Shown piece after piece: positions 7,553-16,972 of a stretch of DNA of 64,000 bases. The translations under genes and the position numbers were made by a program. Numbering within the stretch: the first letter of the stretch is position 1; every line of letters begins with the position of its first letter. The DNA is taken from positions 310,001-374,000 of the forward strand of contig NZ_JACSKZ010000001.1 of NCBI RefSeq assembly GCF_018617875.1. Direction: 5' to 3'. A model generated the notes under the pieces. That model searched no databases and was not told the DNA's origin. It saw nothing but the letters and a program-made list of their open reading frames with translations. This stretch comes from Exiguobacterium algae (GTDB lineage Bacteria > Bacillota > Bacilli > Exiguobacteriales > Exiguobacteriaceae).

Positions 7553-9454
7553 TCACACATTCTGTCGATTTGTCGATTGGACGAAACGTTCAATCGTATC
7601 AGCCATTTGGGCTGGTCGGAGACCGATCTCCTCTAGGAGTTGGTTGACACTACCGTGTTCAATGTAACGGTCCGGAATCCCGAGGCGATGGATACGCGGA
7701 AACGCGCCGGTCTCGTTCGCATGCTCGAGCACGCTGCTGCCGAATCCTCCTGCTAGCGCGGCTTCTTCAAGCGTCACAAGCGGGATTCCTTCCTCGTAGA
7801 GTGCAGCAAGCATCGCATCATCCAGCGGTTTGATCGTTCGGCAGTTGATGACGCGAACGCTCAACTTCCCTTCAAGGAGTGAACGGACTTCAAGCGCGTC
7901 TTGTACTTGAGGACCAAACGTCAAGATGGCAACATCCGTCCCTTCCGCTTCGACTTCCCATTCATCCAGTGACAGTTCTGTCAACGTATCACTCATCGGT
8001 ACTCCGATTCCTTCCCCTCGAGGGAAGCGGATGGCAATCGGACCATCATCGTAACGGAGCGCCGTATAGACGAGCTGTTGCAACTCTTCCTCGTCCTTCG
8101 CCATCAAGATGCGGATGTTCGGAACGTGACGCATGAAGGCGATATCGAAGACCCCTTGGTGCGTCTCTCCGTCCGCTCCGACAAGACCCGAACGGTCAAT
8201 TGTGAAAAGGACGTTCAAGTTTTGACGGCAGATGTCATGAACGAGCTGATCGTAGGCCCGCTGGAAGAAGGTCGAGTAAATCGACACGACCGGCTTCAAC
8301 CCTTGCGTGGCTTGTCCACCGGCAAGCGTGACCGCATGCTGCTCGGCAATGCCGACATCAAACATGCGTTCTGGGAACTGTTTGGAGAAACAATCGAGCT
8401 TTGATCCGACACTCATCGCCGGTGTGATCAACGTGACCCGCTCATCCGTCTCTGCCACTTTCGTCACCGTCTCCGCGACGACTTTCGAGTAGCTCGGGCC
8501 TTTCGGCTTCCCTTTGATGACTTCACCGGACTCTATTTTATAAGGTCCAAGACCATGCCACGTGCCGATGCCGTCGAGCTCGGCCGGACGGTATCCTTTT
8601 CCTTTTTTCGTGATGACGTGGACAAGGACTGGTCCATCGATCTTCTTCGCATACTCGAGCGTCTCGAGTAAATCTTTTAAATCGTGACCGTCTGTCGGTC
8701 CGAAATAAGTGAAACCGAGTTCTTCAAAGAACGTCCCTGGAATCAAGGCTGATTTCAACATATCCTTGACGCGCTCACCGCTTCGTTCGAGCGAGCTGCC
8801 AAAGAGCGGAATATGCTTGATAATCGACTCCATTTCTTCACGAGCATGTTTTAACTTACGTGATGCCCGAATGCGACCGAGCATGTTATGCATGGCGCCG
8901 ACGTTCGGTGCAATCGACATCTCATTATCGTTTAAAATGACGATGACGTTCTGCTTTTCGGCCCCGATGTGGTTAAGCGCTTCAAGCGCCATTCCGCCTG
9001 TCAAAGCCCCATCACCGATAATCGCAATCGCCCGGTCCTCTGACCGGCCTTTCAATTCATTCGCAATCGCAATCCCCATTGCAGCAGAGAGTGACGTCGA
9101 ACTATGTCCGGTTTCCCACACATCATGTTCACTCTCACAGCGTTTTGGAAAACCACATAACCCATTGTATTGACGAAGTGTATCGAACTGATTCGTCCGC
9201 CCCGTCAAAATCTTATGAACGTAGGCTTGGTGACCGACGTCCCATACGAGCTGGTCTTTCGGACTGTCAAATACACGGTGCAAGGCAAGCGTCAACTCTA
9301 CGACCCCGAGGTTTGGCGCCAAATGCCCTCCCGTCACTGCCAATTTTTCAATCAAAAACCGTCTGATGTCTGAACCGAGCGCTTCTAATTCCGATACAGA
9401 CATCCGTTTCAGAAACGACGGGTCTTGAATGGATGTCAAGTCCATAACGACCAT
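7553..9454 (-). CDS. dxs: 1-deoxy-D-xylulose-5-phosphate synthase
   Basis: First step of the non-mevalonate isoprenoid pathway: condenses pyruvate with glyceraldehyde 3-phosphate, using thiamine diphosphate. The TPP-binding segment [12 protein letters not shown] with its GDG, the [14 protein letters not shown] region near the N-terminus, the transketolase pyrimidine domain ([11 protein letters not shown]) and the C-terminal domain are all present. The ATG at 9454 has AGGAG 5 bases away. An in-frame ATG at 9445 ([11 protein letters not shown]) matches the B. subtilis N-terminus and has AAAGG 9 bases before it, so either may be used. A terminator lies between ispA and dxs, so dxs probably has its own promoter in 9455-9530, though no strong one is visible. 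Confidence 0.95.
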   Translation of the reverse strand: MVVMDLTSIQDPSFLKRMSVSELEALGSDIRRFLIEKLAVTGGHLAPNLGVVELTLALHRVFDSPKDQLVWDVGHQAYVHKILTGRTNQFDTLRQYNGLCGFPKRCESEHDVWETGHSSTSLSAAMGIAIANELKGRSEDRAIAIIGDGALTGGMALEALNHIGAEKQNVIVILNDNEMSIAPNVGAMHNMLGRIRASRKLKHAREEMESIIKHIPLFGSSLERSGERVKDMLKSALIPGTFFEELGFTYFGPTDGHDLKDLLETLEYAKKIDGPVLVHVITKKGKGYRPAELDGIGTWHGLGPYKIESGEVIKGKPKGPSYSKVVAETVTKVAETDERVTLITPAMSVGSKLDCFSKQFPERMFDVGIAEQHAVTLAGGQATQGLKPVVSIYSTFFQRAYDQLVHDICRQNLNVLFTIDRSGLVGADGETHQGVFDIAFMRHVPNIRILMAKDEEELQQLVYTALRYDDGPIAIRFPRGEGIGVPMSDTLTELSLDEWEVEAEGTDVAILTFGPQVQDALEVRSLLEGKLSVRVINCRTIKPLDDAMLAALYEEGIPLVTLEEAALAGGFGSSVLEHANETGAFPRIHRLGIPDRYIEHGSVNQLLEEIGLRPAQMADTIERFVQSTNRQNV

Positions 9455-9529
9455 CCTTTCTCCTCACTTATTACTGATTCGTACCTTACATTTTACAAGA
9501 ATGTGACGGTATATGCCACACATTCCCCC

Positions 9530-9565
9530 AAAACAAAGGTGACACGATGTGCTCATCGTGTCACC
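9530..9565 (-). terminator. Terminator after ispA
   Basis: A perfect 12-bp stem GGTGACACGATG/CATCGTGTCACC (9538-9565) is followed on the minus strand by TTTGTTTT. Confidence 0.88.
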
Positions 9566-9569
9566 GAGT

Positions 9570-10448
9570 TCAATGGTTCCGTTTTACAACAAACGACAAC
9601 AATTCTTCCAGACGGGGTGCCTTCACCGAGAGTCGTGACAAGGCGGCGGTCGCCGCACCCACTTCTTCTTCAAGCGCGCTTTTCGCCCCATCGAGTCCCA
9701 GCAATTTCGGGTACGTCGTCTTTTCGTTTTCTTCATCCGAGCCGACCCGTTTGCCGATGAGCGCCTCGTCCCCCTCCACGTCAAGAATATCGTCCTGAAT
9801 TTGGAAGGCGATGCCGAGGTGATGACCAAAGCGTTTCAATAAATCGCGGTCCGCTAAAGGAGCCTCGGCTAAAATCGCCCCTGCTTCGAGGGCATATACG
9901 AGCAGCGCCCCCGTCTTCCGCTCGTGAATTGATTGGAGGGCGTGTTGCGTCACTCCTGGTTGATTCTCAGCAAGCATATCATCGAGCTGACCGCCGACCA
10001 TCCCCTGACTGCCGGCAGCCGTGCTGAATGCACGAACCAACTCGACAATCCGTTCTGCAGGGAGCGGGGCTTCTGTCAGGACACGGAATGCATCCGTCAA
10101 AAGTGCATCCCCGGCTAAAATGGCAGTCGCCTCATCAAATCGGCGATGGTTCGTCGGTCGTCCGCGTCTGACGTCATCATCGTCCATCGCGGGTAAATCA
10201 TCGTGAATGAGTGAATACGTGTGCACCATCTCCAACGCAACGGCGGCTTCCCGTCCTCGATCGAGGGGGACGCCGTATGTTTCGAGGACAGCATACAACA
10301 ATGCCGGACGGATCCGTTTGCCACCGGCCTCAAGCGAATAGGTCATCGATTCACGTAATCGACTCGGCATGTCTGTTTGCTGCATGCATTCATGCATCGC
10401 CTGTTCGACGACCTCTTTCCAGGTTTCGAGATCATTCAAACGGTTCAT
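9570..10448 (-). CDS. ispA: Farnesyl diphosphate synthase (geranyltranstransferase)
   Basis: Chain-elongating prenyltransferase that builds C15 farnesyl diphosphate from IPP and DMAPP for quinones and undecaprenyl carriers. The first Asp-rich motif is DDLPAMDDDD (about residues 80-89), the second is DDILD (about 218-222), and the substrate motif GGKRIRP is near residue 43. 292 residues, normal for the family. It overlaps xseB by 4 bases (ATGA), so it is translationally coupled in the nusB-folD-xseA-xseB-ispA operon. Confidence 0.94.
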   Translation of the reverse strand: MNRLNDLETWKEVVEQAMHECMQQTDMPSRLRESMTYSLEAGGKRIRPALLYAVLETYGVPLDRGREAAVALEMVHTYSLIHDDLPAMDDDDVRRGRPTNHRRFDEATAILAGDALLTDAFRVLTEAPLPAERIVELVRAFSTAAGSQGMVGGQLDDMLAENQPGVTQHALQSIHERKTGALLVYALEAGAILAEAPLADRDLLKRFGHHLGIAFQIQDDILDVEGDEALIGKRVGSDEENEKTTYPKLLGLDGAKSALEEEVGAATAALSRLSVKAPRLEELLSFVVKRNH

Positions 10449-10672
10449 GCAGACCCACCTTTTTCACGAAGTGTCCCGTCCAACTCCAAAATCTCATCCA
10501 TCTTCTTCTCAGCAGTGGAGAGTTTTGTTTGACAAAGGGCTGACAGGCGAACCCCTTCTTCGTACAACGTCATCGCTTCTTCAAGCGGCACATCACCCGT
10601 TTCGAGTTTTGAGACAATCTGCTCCAAACGTTCCAGCGCGGCTTCAAATGTCTGTTCTTCTTGTTTCTTCAC
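10445..10672 (-). CDS. xseB: Exodeoxyribonuclease VII small subunit
   Basis: Small subunit of exonuclease VII, which degrades single-stranded DNA to oligonucleotides and works in repair. 75 residues with the family pattern FEAALERLEQIVSKLETGDVPLEEAMTLY near the N-terminus, forming two helices that coat the large subunit. It overlaps the 3' end of xseA by 29 bases and the start of ispA by 4. Confidence 0.93.
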   Translation of the reverse strand: MKKQEEQTFEAALERLEQIVSKLETGDVPLEEAMTLYEEGVRLSALCQTKLSTAEKKMDEILELDGTLREKGGSA

Positions 10673-11993
10673 CTACATGTCTCTCCTTTACTTCGGCGAC
10701 GGCGTGACCATCCCTGAAGCGGATCGACACATCCCCATCGCGTAATTGATTGACGTCTTTCACGAAAGCGCCATCCTGTTCGATGAACGTATAGCCACGA
10801 GACAATACCGCAAGCGGACTGACTGCATGGAGACGCCCGGCTTGTATGGCAAAACGCTCCATGGAGCGTTCGAGTGGTCTCGTCCGATGTAATCGTTCTG
10901 ACAGTTGATCCACTCGTTCTCCTCGTCTTTGAATCGATTGGGCGAAATCTTTTACATCGAGTTGCTGGTTCAATTGATTCAACCGATAGGTCGCGTGCGT
11001 CAACTGTTTTCGCATCCCCTGCTCCAGTCGGATCTCTGCCTGGGCAAAACGTTCCCGCTTTTGCGTGATCGTGTAGCGGGGCGATTTTAGCCCGTAGCTG
11101 TCGACGGCCCGCATCAATCGGGACCGCCTTTCCTCCAACTGATTTGAGATTGCTTTATGAAGGTGAAGCGCCAGTCGTTCGACATCTTTACGCTGTGCCT
11201 CGATTTTGGCTGTCGCCAGTTCTGCAGCAGCCGTCGGTGTCGCCGCTCGGACGTCTGCCACAAAATCGGACAGCGTATAATCCGTTTCGTGCCCGACCGC
11301 TGAGATGATTGGAATGGAAGATTCATAAATCGCTTCAACGACGACATCCTCATTGAATGCCCAAAGCTCCTCGATTGAACCGCCACCCCGACCAACGATG
11401 AGCACATCACAGTCCGTCCGTTCATTCATCCAACGGATTGCAGCGGCGACCTGCGGGGCCGCAGCCTCCCCTTGAACGGCTACCGGGGCGAATGTGATGG
11501 CAACGTGCGGGGCGCGGCGGCGTAACGTCGTCGCAATGTCATGCAAGGCCGCTCCCTTAGGTGAGGTGACAATCCCGACGCGTTCCGGAAAGGACGGAAT
11601 CGGCCGTTTCCGTTCAGGGGCAAACCACCCTTTCGCCTCCAATTCACGCTTTCGTGCTTCATAGCGTTCAAACAGAAGACCAATCCCGTCTTGTCGCATC
11701 AATTCCACGTAAAGTTGGACATCTCCGGTCGCTTCGTACATGGTGACACGGGCGACGGCGATGACGTTCATCCCATCCTTCGGCTCGAATTGGAGCAGTT
11801 TGGCATCGCGGGAAAACATGACGGCCTTCATCCGTGAGGCATCATCCTTTAACGTAAAATAACAATGACCGGATGAGTAGCGCTTAAAGTTTGAAATCTC
11901 GCCGATGACGGCAACTTGTTGCAGGACCGGATCATCGTCCAGGTGGCGTTTAACATAACGGACGACTTCGGAGACCGGAATCGGATTAGCCAC
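10644..11993 (-). CDS. xseA: Exodeoxyribonuclease VII large subunit
   Basis: Catalytic subunit of exonuclease VII. An N-terminal OB fold (residues 5-100) is followed by the nuclease domain with DVLIVGRGGGSIEELWAFN and SAVGHETDYTLSDFVAD, then a long coiled coil. A GTG at 11993 (VANPIPVSEV) is chosen because GAGG lies 9 bases upstream inside folD; the in-frame TTG at 12002 has no spacing for its ribosome site. 449 residues. It overlaps folD by 8 bases and xseB by 29. Confidence 0.93.
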   Translation of the reverse strand: MANPIPVSEVVRYVKRHLDDDPVLQQVAVIGEISNFKRYSSGHCYFTLKDDASRMKAVMFSRDAKLLQFEPKDGMNVIAVARVTMYEATGDVQLYVELMRQDGIGLLFERYEARKRELEAKGWFAPERKRPIPSFPERVGIVTSPKGAALHDIATTLRRRAPHVAITFAPVAVQGEAAAPQVAAAIRWMNERTDCDVLIVGRGGGSIEELWAFNEDVVVEAIYESSIPIISAVGHETDYTLSDFVADVRAATPTAAAELATAKIEAQRKDVERLALHLHKAISNQLEERRSRLMRAVDSYGLKSPRYTITQKRERFAQAEIRLEQGMRKQLTHATYRLNQLNQQLDVKDFAQSIQRRGERVDQLSERLHRTRPLERSMERFAIQAGRLHAVSPLAVLSRGYTFIEQDGAFVKDVNQLRDGDVSIRFRDGHAVAEVKERHVGEETRRTDI

Positions 11994-12822
11994 GTGACGC
12001 AACCTCGACCGTGTTGTGCATGAGCATTGTGATGGTCATCGGACCGACTCCGCCTGGCACTGGTGTGATTGCACCGGCAACTTCTTTGACGGCGTCATAG
12101 TCGACATCTCCTACGAGGCGACCTTCGACCCGGTTAACACCGACATCGATGACAACGGCGCCCGGTTTGACCATTTCTTTTGTTACGAGCCCGGCGCGCC
12201 CGACCGCGACAATGAGGATGTCCGCTTGACGGGTCATCTCTCCAAGATCCCGTGTCTTCGAGTGACAGTATGTGACGGTTGCCGATTCATTCAAAAAGAG
12301 CATCCCGACCGGCTTCCCGACGATTTGGCTGCGACCGACAACGACCACATGTTTTCCAACCAGGTCCGTTTGCGTCTTCGCGAGGTGCAGGATTCCGTGT
12401 GGCGTACATGGTAACAACGTATCGAGACCGAGCATCATTTTCCCGACATTCTCCGGGTGGAACCCGTCGACGTCTTTTTCAGGCGAAATCCGCATGATGA
12501 CACGTGATTCGTCGATATGCTTCGGTAGCGGGAGTTGGACCAAAATCCCATGAACCTCATCGTCCGTGTTCATCAAGTCGATCAAGTCGAGGAGTTCTTT
12601 TTCCGTAATCGTCTCATCAAACCGCAATACTTGAGAATCAATCCCGATTTCTTCAGCCGCCCGTTCTTTCCCGCGCACATAACTGTGGCTGGCCGGGTCA
12701 TCACCGATTAACACGACTTTCAATTTTGGTACAATCCCTCTTGCACGAAGCTCCGCCACGCGCTCTTTTAACGTCTGCCGATATGATGTTGCTACTTGCT
12801 TCCCGTCGATCACTACTGCCAT
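11986..12822 (-). CDS. folD: Methylenetetrahydrofolate dehydrogenase / methenyltetrahydrofolate cyclohydrolase
   Basis: Bifunctional enzyme interconverting one-carbon folates, supplying 10-formyl-THF for purines and fMet. Substrate-binding Tyr and Lys lie in SYVRGKERAAEEIGI, the conserved QLPLPKH and PEKDVDGFHP follow, and the NADP site is VVVVGRSQIVGKPVG. PGGVGPMT at the C-terminus is typical. The start at 12822 (MAVVIDGKQV) has GGGGG 9 bases upstream; the ATG at 12831 has no spacing. 278 residues. It lies 65 bases after nusB in the same operon. The folate link to the glycine cleavage genes elsewhere in the window is metabolic, not positional. Confidence 0.95.
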   Translation of the reverse strand: MAVVIDGKQVATSYRQTLKERVAELRARGIVPKLKVVLIGDDPASHSYVRGKERAAEEIGIDSQVLRFDETITEKELLDLIDLMNTDDEVHGILVQLPLPKHIDESRVIMRISPEKDVDGFHPENVGKMMLGLDTLLPCTPHGILHLAKTQTDLVGKHVVVVGRSQIVGKPVGMLFLNESATVTYCHSKTRDLGEMTRQADILIVAVGRAGLVTKEMVKPGAVVIDVGVNRVEGRLVGDVDYDAVKEVAGAITPVPGGVGPMTITMLMHNTVEVASRG

Positions 12823-12887
12823 CTCTCTCATCCCCCGTTATCATTAGGTTTTCTGTAGTTGGTGTGGTGTCTTATCTCTATATTTTT

Positions 12888-13274
12888 TTAGTCTTCTTTA
12901 ATGATGTTGCCGAGTACGCCGTTCACAAGCTTCGCTGCTTCTTCATCTGCGAATGATTTCGCGAGTTCTACCGCTTCATTGATTGTGACGTTCTCCGGAA
13001 TCGTTTCGACGTACAGCAATTCAAAAGCTGCCATTCGTAAAATCGTCCGTTCGACGTTACCGAGGCGCTCTAAACGCCAGTTTTTCAAGTTTTCAACGAG
13101 CAGGACGTCGATGTCATCCTTATGCTCCAACGTGCCAGTGACGAGTTGTTCGTAGAACGGATCCGATTCGGCTCCATCAAGTGCGAACTCGATTGCCTCG
13201 TCCACCTCTAATTTTGATACTTCGATTTGAAAAAGCGTCTGAATCGCTTTCTCTCGTGCTTCGTGACGTTTCAT
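12888..13274 (-). CDS. nusB: Transcription antitermination protein NusB
   Basis: All-helical factor that binds boxA with S10 (NusE) to prevent early termination of rRNA operons. 128 residues, with REKAIQTLFQIEV at the N-terminus and TINEAVELAKSFADEEAAKLVNGVLG at the C-terminus, both characteristic. It heads the folD-xseA-xseB-ispA operon and has a promoter directly after the accC terminator. The yqhY gene that lies between accC and nusB in Bacillus is absent. Confidence 0.94.
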   Translation of the reverse strand: MKRHEAREKAIQTLFQIEVSKLEVDEAIEFALDGAESDPFYEQLVTGTLEHKDDIDVLLVENLKNWRLERLGNVERTILRMAAFELLYVETIPENVTINEAVELAKSFADEEAAKLVNGVLGNIIKED

Positions 13275-13314
13275 TCAGTTACTCTCCTTTTACTTGCTTT
13301 CATTGTGATAGTTT

Positions 13315-13343
13315 AGCATAAAGCACTCATAAATTCAGTACAA
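13315..13343 (-). promoter_or_regulatory. Promoter of the nusB operon
   Basis: TTGTAC and TATGCT are 17 bases apart on the minus strand. The -35 box overlaps the U tract of the accC terminator, so the two units are packed tightly. Confidence 0.6.
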
Positions 13344-13380
13344 AAAACCAGGAAGCCGAAATAATGTTCGGGCTTCCTGG
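13342..13380 (-). terminator. Terminator after accC
   Basis: CCAGGAAGCC (13348-13357) pairs with GGCTTCCTGG (13371-13380), followed by TTTTTTG on the minus strand. Confidence 0.9.
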
Positions 13381-13386
13381 TCCTGG

Positions 13387-14730
13387 TCATTTGGATAACG
13401 TCATTTCTTTTTCGACAAATTTCGTATCGAACGTCCCGAGTCGGAATTGTTCGTGCGCCATCACTTGTTGATGGAACGGAATTGTCGTTTTGATTCCTGA
13501 AACCGTAAACTCATCGAGCGCGCGAAGCATCTTCGCGATGGCTTCTTCCCGCGTCGGTGCGTGAACGATCAGTTTGGCGACCATCGAGTCATAGAATGGA
13601 GGAATCATCGCACCGGCATATAAGCCGCTGTCGACACGGACGCCCATGCCGCCAGGGACGATATATTGATCGATTTTCCCTGCCATCGGCCGGAAGTCCG
13701 CGAACGGGTCCTCGGCATTGATCCGGCATTCAATCGAGTGTCCGGAGAATGAGATATCCTCTTGTGAGATGGCGAGCGGGTGACCGAGCGCCACTTCCAG
13801 TTGTGCCTGGACGAGGTCGAATCCTGTGATCATCTCTGTCACGGGATGCTCGACTTGAATCCGTGTGTTCATCTCCATAAAATAGAACTCGTTCGATTCC
13901 GGGACGTAGATGAATTCAATCGTTCCCGCACCCGAGTATTGAATGGCCTTCGCCGCTTTGACCGCCGCATCCCCCATCGCCTGACGTGTCGCTTCATCGA
14001 TGGCAGGAGACGGTGCTTCCTCGACAAGTTTTTGCATCCGTCGCTGGATCGTACAATCCCGTTCTCCCAAATGGATGACGTTCCCGAACTGATCCGCGAG
14101 CACCTGGACTTCCACGTGTCGGAATGACTCGATGAACTTCTCCAAATAAACGTCGCCGTTCCCAAACGCCTGCTTCGCTTCTTTGCGCGTCGCAACAAGC
14201 CCCTGGATCAACTCCGCTTCGTCACGGGCGACACGAATCCCGCGGCCACCACCGCCAGCTGTCGCTTTAATGATCACGGGATAACCCATCTCCCGCGCAA
14301 GCTCAATTGCTTCACCATCTGTCACGACCCCGCTCGAGCCCGGGACGACCGGTACTCCCGATGCGATCATCGTACGCTTCGCCTCATCTTTGATTCCCAT
14401 CTTGCGAATGGCATAGCTGCTCGGTCCGACGAATTGAATCCCACACGCCTCGCACATCTCAGCAAACTCTGCGTTTTCAGCCAAAAAACCATATCCCGGA
14501 TGGATCATCGTCGCATCGACCGCACAGGCGACCGACAAGATGTTCGGGATGTTTAAATAGGAATCCGTCGAAGGATTCGGACCGATGCAATACGCTTCGT
14601 CCGCAAGATGGACATGGAGCGCTTCACGATCAGCCTGCGAATAGACGGCGACCGTCGGTATATTCAACTCTTTTGCTGCACGTATGATTCTGACCGCGAT
14701 TTCCCCGCGGTTGGCAATTAATAATTTCAT
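13387..14730 (-). CDS. accC: Biotin carboxylase subunit of acetyl-CoA carboxylase
   Basis: Carboxylates the biotin on AccB using ATP and bicarbonate, the first half-reaction of malonyl-CoA synthesis for fatty acids. An ATP-grasp enzyme: [15 protein letters not shown] at the start, the glycine-rich ATP loop [12 protein letters not shown] (about residue 160), [12 protein letters not shown], and the catalytic stretch [15 protein letters not shown]. 447 residues, the family size. It lies 7 bases after accB and ends in a strong terminator. Confidence 0.96.
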   Translation of the reverse strand: MKLLIANRGEIAVRIIRAAKELNIPTVAVYSQADREALHVHLADEAYCIGPNPSTDSYLNIPNILSVACAVDATMIHPGYGFLAENAEFAEMCEACGIQFVGPSSYAIRKMGIKDEAKRTMIASGVPVVPGSSGVVTDGEAIELAREMGYPVIIKATAGGGGRGIRVARDEAELIQGLVATRKEAKQAFGNGDVYLEKFIESFRHVEVQVLADQFGNVIHLGERDCTIQRRMQKLVEEAPSPAIDEATRQAMGDAAVKAAKAIQYSGAGTIEFIYVPESNEFYFMEMNTRIQVEHPVTEMITGFDLVQAQLEVALGHPLAISQEDISFSGHSIECRINAEDPFADFRPMAGKIDQYIVPGGMGVRVDSGLYAGAMIPPFYDSMVAKLIVHAPTREEAIAKMLRALDEFTVSGIKTTIPFHQQVMAHEQFRLGTFDTKFVEKEMTLSK

Positions 14731-14737
14731 AATAGCC

Positions 14738-15187
14738 TCACTTCACGCTGAAGAGCGGTTGACCGTATTCGACTAAATCTCCGTCGTTCACGAGAATCTC
14801 GACGATTTCGCCACTAATTTCCGCCTCCACGTCATTGAACAGTTTCATCGCCTCGAGAATACAGACGACCTGACCTTCTTCGACGCGGTCACCGGCATTC
14901 ACGAATGATGGTTTATCCGGTGCCGGGCGCGAATAGAACGTCCCGACCATCGGTGAGTTGATGGTCCGGTAAGTTGCTTCTGATGGTGTCGAATCATCAA
15001 CCTTCGTTTCTTCCTGTGGTGCCGGGACTTGCGGCGTCATCGCCTGAGCCTGCATGACCGGTGCACCCACCACAGTTTGTGTTTCTTTTTTCAACGATAG
15101 TTTAAAATCAGATGTTTCAAGCTCCATTTCATGGACCGATGACTGGTCCAACAATTGAATGAGCTCTTTGATATGGTCGATTTGCAT
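14738..15187 (-). CDS. accB: Biotin carboxyl carrier protein of acetyl-CoA carboxylase
   Basis: Carries carboxybiotin between AccC and the carboxyltransferase AccAD. The ATG at 15187 ([10 protein letters not shown]) is used; AGGGGG lies about 8 bases before it, and the extra upstream frame is the leader region. 149 residues: an N-terminal helix, an Ala/Pro/Gln-rich linker (about 45-65), and the biotinyl domain with the modified Lys in [11 protein letters not shown] promoter and a FapR-like operator lie directly upstream. The spoIIIA operon that precedes accB in Bacillus is missing, so efp is the next gene. Confidence 0.95.
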   Translation of the reverse strand: MQIDHIKELIQLLDQSSVHEMELETSDFKLSLKKETQTVVGAPVMQAQAMTPQVPAPQEETKVDDSTPSEATYRTINSPMVGTFYSRPAPDKPSFVNAGDRVEEGQVVCILEAMKLFNDVEAEISGEIVEILVNDGDLVEYGQPLFSVK

Positions 15188-15202
15188 CAAACTTACCCCC
15201 TG

Positions 15203-15219
15203 TTTATACCTGGTACTAA
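15203..15219. promoter_or_regulatory. FapR-like operator over the accBC start region
   Basis: TTTATACCTGGTACTAA matches the FapR palindrome TTAGTACCTRRTACTAA at 15 of 17 positions. It begins about 10 bases after the -10 box and covers the likely transcription start, a position that would block transcription. FapR is released by malonyl-CoA, the product of the enzyme encoded here. Confidence 0.65.
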
Positions 15220-15229
15220 TCTCTACTTT

Positions 15230-15258
15230 ACTATAACTGGTCAGACCACTGAATGCAA
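15230..15258 (-). promoter_or_regulatory. Promoter of accBC
   Basis: On the minus strand TTGCAT and TATAGT are 17 bases apart. The -10 box is 5 of 6; the -35 box is weak. It lies just after the efp terminator. Confidence 0.6.
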
Positions 15259-15262
15259 CGAT

Positions 15263-15297
15263 AAAAAAAGAGCGTCCATTCGGTTGAATGAACACTC
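15263..15297 (-). terminator. Terminator after efp
   Basis: GAGTGTTCATTC pairs with GAATGGACGCTC (two G-U pairs) around a 4-base loop, followed by seven T on the minus strand. Confidence 0.88.
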
Positions 15298-15305
15298 CTG
15301 ATTTC

Positions 15306-15872
15306 TTATCCGTTGTAACGGCCCATAAATTCTCCAGTACGCGTATCGACTGTGACTTTTTCGCCCGGCTCGATGAAAAGCGGCACTTGGATGACATGTC
15401 CAGTTTCCACTGTCGCGTTTTTCTTCACGTTCGATGCCGTATCCCCTTTAACACCCGGGTCTGCTTCGATGATTGTCAAGACAACGCTCGTCGGGAGCTC
15501 GATTCCGAGGATCTCACCTTCGTAGTCCGCGATGCTGACTTCCATGTTTTCAAGCAAGTACGGAAGGGCTGCTTTGACTTGTTCGCTCGTCAATTCAAGT
15601 TGCTCGTATGACTCGTTGTCCATGAAGACGTACGTGTCACCCATCGGATAGAGATATTGCATCCGTTTACGCTCGATATGCGCACGTTCAATTTTCTCCC
15701 CACCACGGAATGTCGTTTCTTGAATTGCGCCGTTACGCAAGTTACGCATCTTCGTACGAACGAATGCCGCACCTTTACCTGGTTTGACGTGTTGGAACTC
15801 GATGACCTGCCAAATTGAACCGTCTGACGTTTTGACCGTCAATCCTGTTTTTAAATCGTTTACTGATACCAT
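15306..15872 (-). CDS. efp: Translation elongation factor P
   Basis: Relieves ribosome stalling at polyproline sequences by binding between P and E sites. Three beta-barrel domains are recognisable: the N-terminal KOW-like region with the tip [17 protein letters not shown], where the Lys of PGKG is the position modified in other bacteria, then two OB domains ending in [11 protein letters not shown]. 188 residues. It follows a PepP-like peptidase by 29 bases, as in Bacillus, and its TTTAGGAGGAAAT ribosome site is strong. Confidence 0.95.
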   Translation of the reverse strand: MVSVNDLKTGLTVKTSDGSIWQVIEFQHVKPGKGAAFVRTKMRNLRNGAIQETTFRGGEKIERAHIERKRMQYLYPMGDTYVFMDNESYEQLELTSEQVKAALPYLLENMEVSIADYEGEILGIELPTSVVLTIIEADPGVKGDTASNVKKNATVETGHVIQVPLFIEPGEKVTVDTRTGEFMGRYNG

Positions 15873-15901
15873 GTTGATTTCCTCCTAAATTCAGACGAGA
15901 C

Positions 15902-16972
15902 TTACGCCTCAATCGTAATTAATTCTTTTGGCGACTGTGTGAGACGGACGCATCCATCCTCTGTGATCACGACGTCGTCCTCGATGCGGCAACCGCCGAC
16001 ACCCGCGATGTAGATGCCCGGTTCAATCGTGACGACCATCCCCGGCTCGAGTACCGTTTCAGAACGGAAAGAGAGACCTGGAGCCTCATGTACTTCCATA
16101 CCGAGACCGTGTCCCGTTGAGTGTCCGAAGTACTCACCGTAACCGGCTTCTTTAATGACGTCACGCGTCAATGCATCAGCCTCGATCCCTGTGATGCCAG
16201 CGCGCGTTCCTTCTACACCCGCCAATTGGGCACGAAGGACCGTGTCATAGATTTTTTTCAATTCATCCGAGATCGGACCGACTGCTAGCGTCCGCGTGAT
16301 GTCCGAGCAATACCCTTTGTAGTAAGCTCCGAAATCCAATGTCACCAACTCACCTGACTCGATGACCTTATCGCTCGCCACACCATGTGGTAAAGCAGAA
16401 CGCGTTCCTGAAGCGACAATCATGTCGAACGATGAAGAGTCCGCCCCTTTCGAACGCATGAACATCTCCAATTCGTTCGCGACTTCTTTTTCTGTACGCC
16501 CCGGGCGGATGAATGTTTGGATATGAGTGAACGCCTCGTCAGCAATCGCTGCAGCTTCCTTCATAATCTTAATCTCTGATTCATCCTTAATCAAGCGCAG
16601 TTTTTCAACAACACCAGACGTCTCGACAAGCTGTGCGCCCACTTCTTTTTCATAGGCACGGAATTGTCCGACTGTCATCGCATCTTGTTCAACCCCAAGT
16701 CGCGCCACTGATTCACGCGCGACCACGTCAGCTACCGATTTGATGAGTGATGTCTCGAGTTCGATGATTTCATAACCAGACACTTGCGCGTTCGCTTGTT
16801 CTGTATAACGGAAATCTGTGATGAAGCTGGCAGACTTCGCCGTCACGACAATGACACCGCTCGAACCCGTGAAGCCTGATAAGTAGCGGATGTTTTCCCG
16901 TTTCGTGACGAGCATGGCGTCAATCCCGTTCGCTTCCAACTGACCTTGTAATTTGTTTACGCGTTCAATCAT
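15902..16972 (-). CDS. yqhT: Xaa-Pro aminopeptidase family protein (M24B, YqhT-like)
   Basis: Predicted metallopeptidase that removes an N-terminal residue preceding proline. A creatinase-like N-terminal domain (residues 1-125) is followed by the pita-bread fold with the metal ligands in LDFGAYYKGYCSDITRT (two Asp), HSTGHGLGMEVHE (His), TIEPGIYI (Glu) and RIEDDVVIT (Glu). The ATG at 16972 (MIERVNKL) is preceded by GGAGG with 7 bases spacing and overlaps the aroQ stop by 8 bases. 356 residues. Coupled to aroQ and followed by efp; the pairing of a proline peptidase with EF-P is common in Firmicutes. Exact substrate unknown. Confidence 0.9.
   Translation of the reverse strand: MIERVNKLQGQLEANGIDAMLVTKRENIRYLSGFTGSSGVIVVTAKSASFITDFRYTEQANAQVSGYEIIELETSLIKSVADVVARESVARLGVEQDAMTVGQFRAYEKEVGAQLVETSGVVEKLRLIKDESEIKIMKEAAAIADEAFTHIQTFIRPGRTEKEVANELEMFMRSKGADSSSFDMIVASGTRSALPHGVASDKVIESGELVTLDFGAYYKGYCSDITRTLAVGPISDELKKIYDTVLRAQLAGVEGTRAGITGIEADALTRDVIKEAGYGEYFGHSTGHGLGMEVHEAPGLSFRSETVLEPGMVVTIEPGIYIAGVGGCRIEDDVVITEDGCVRLTQSPKELITIEA

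Noticed and set aside
8709-9173. 154-codon plus-strand frame opposite dxs
   Set aside because: Antisense to a highly conserved enzyme, no ribosome site.
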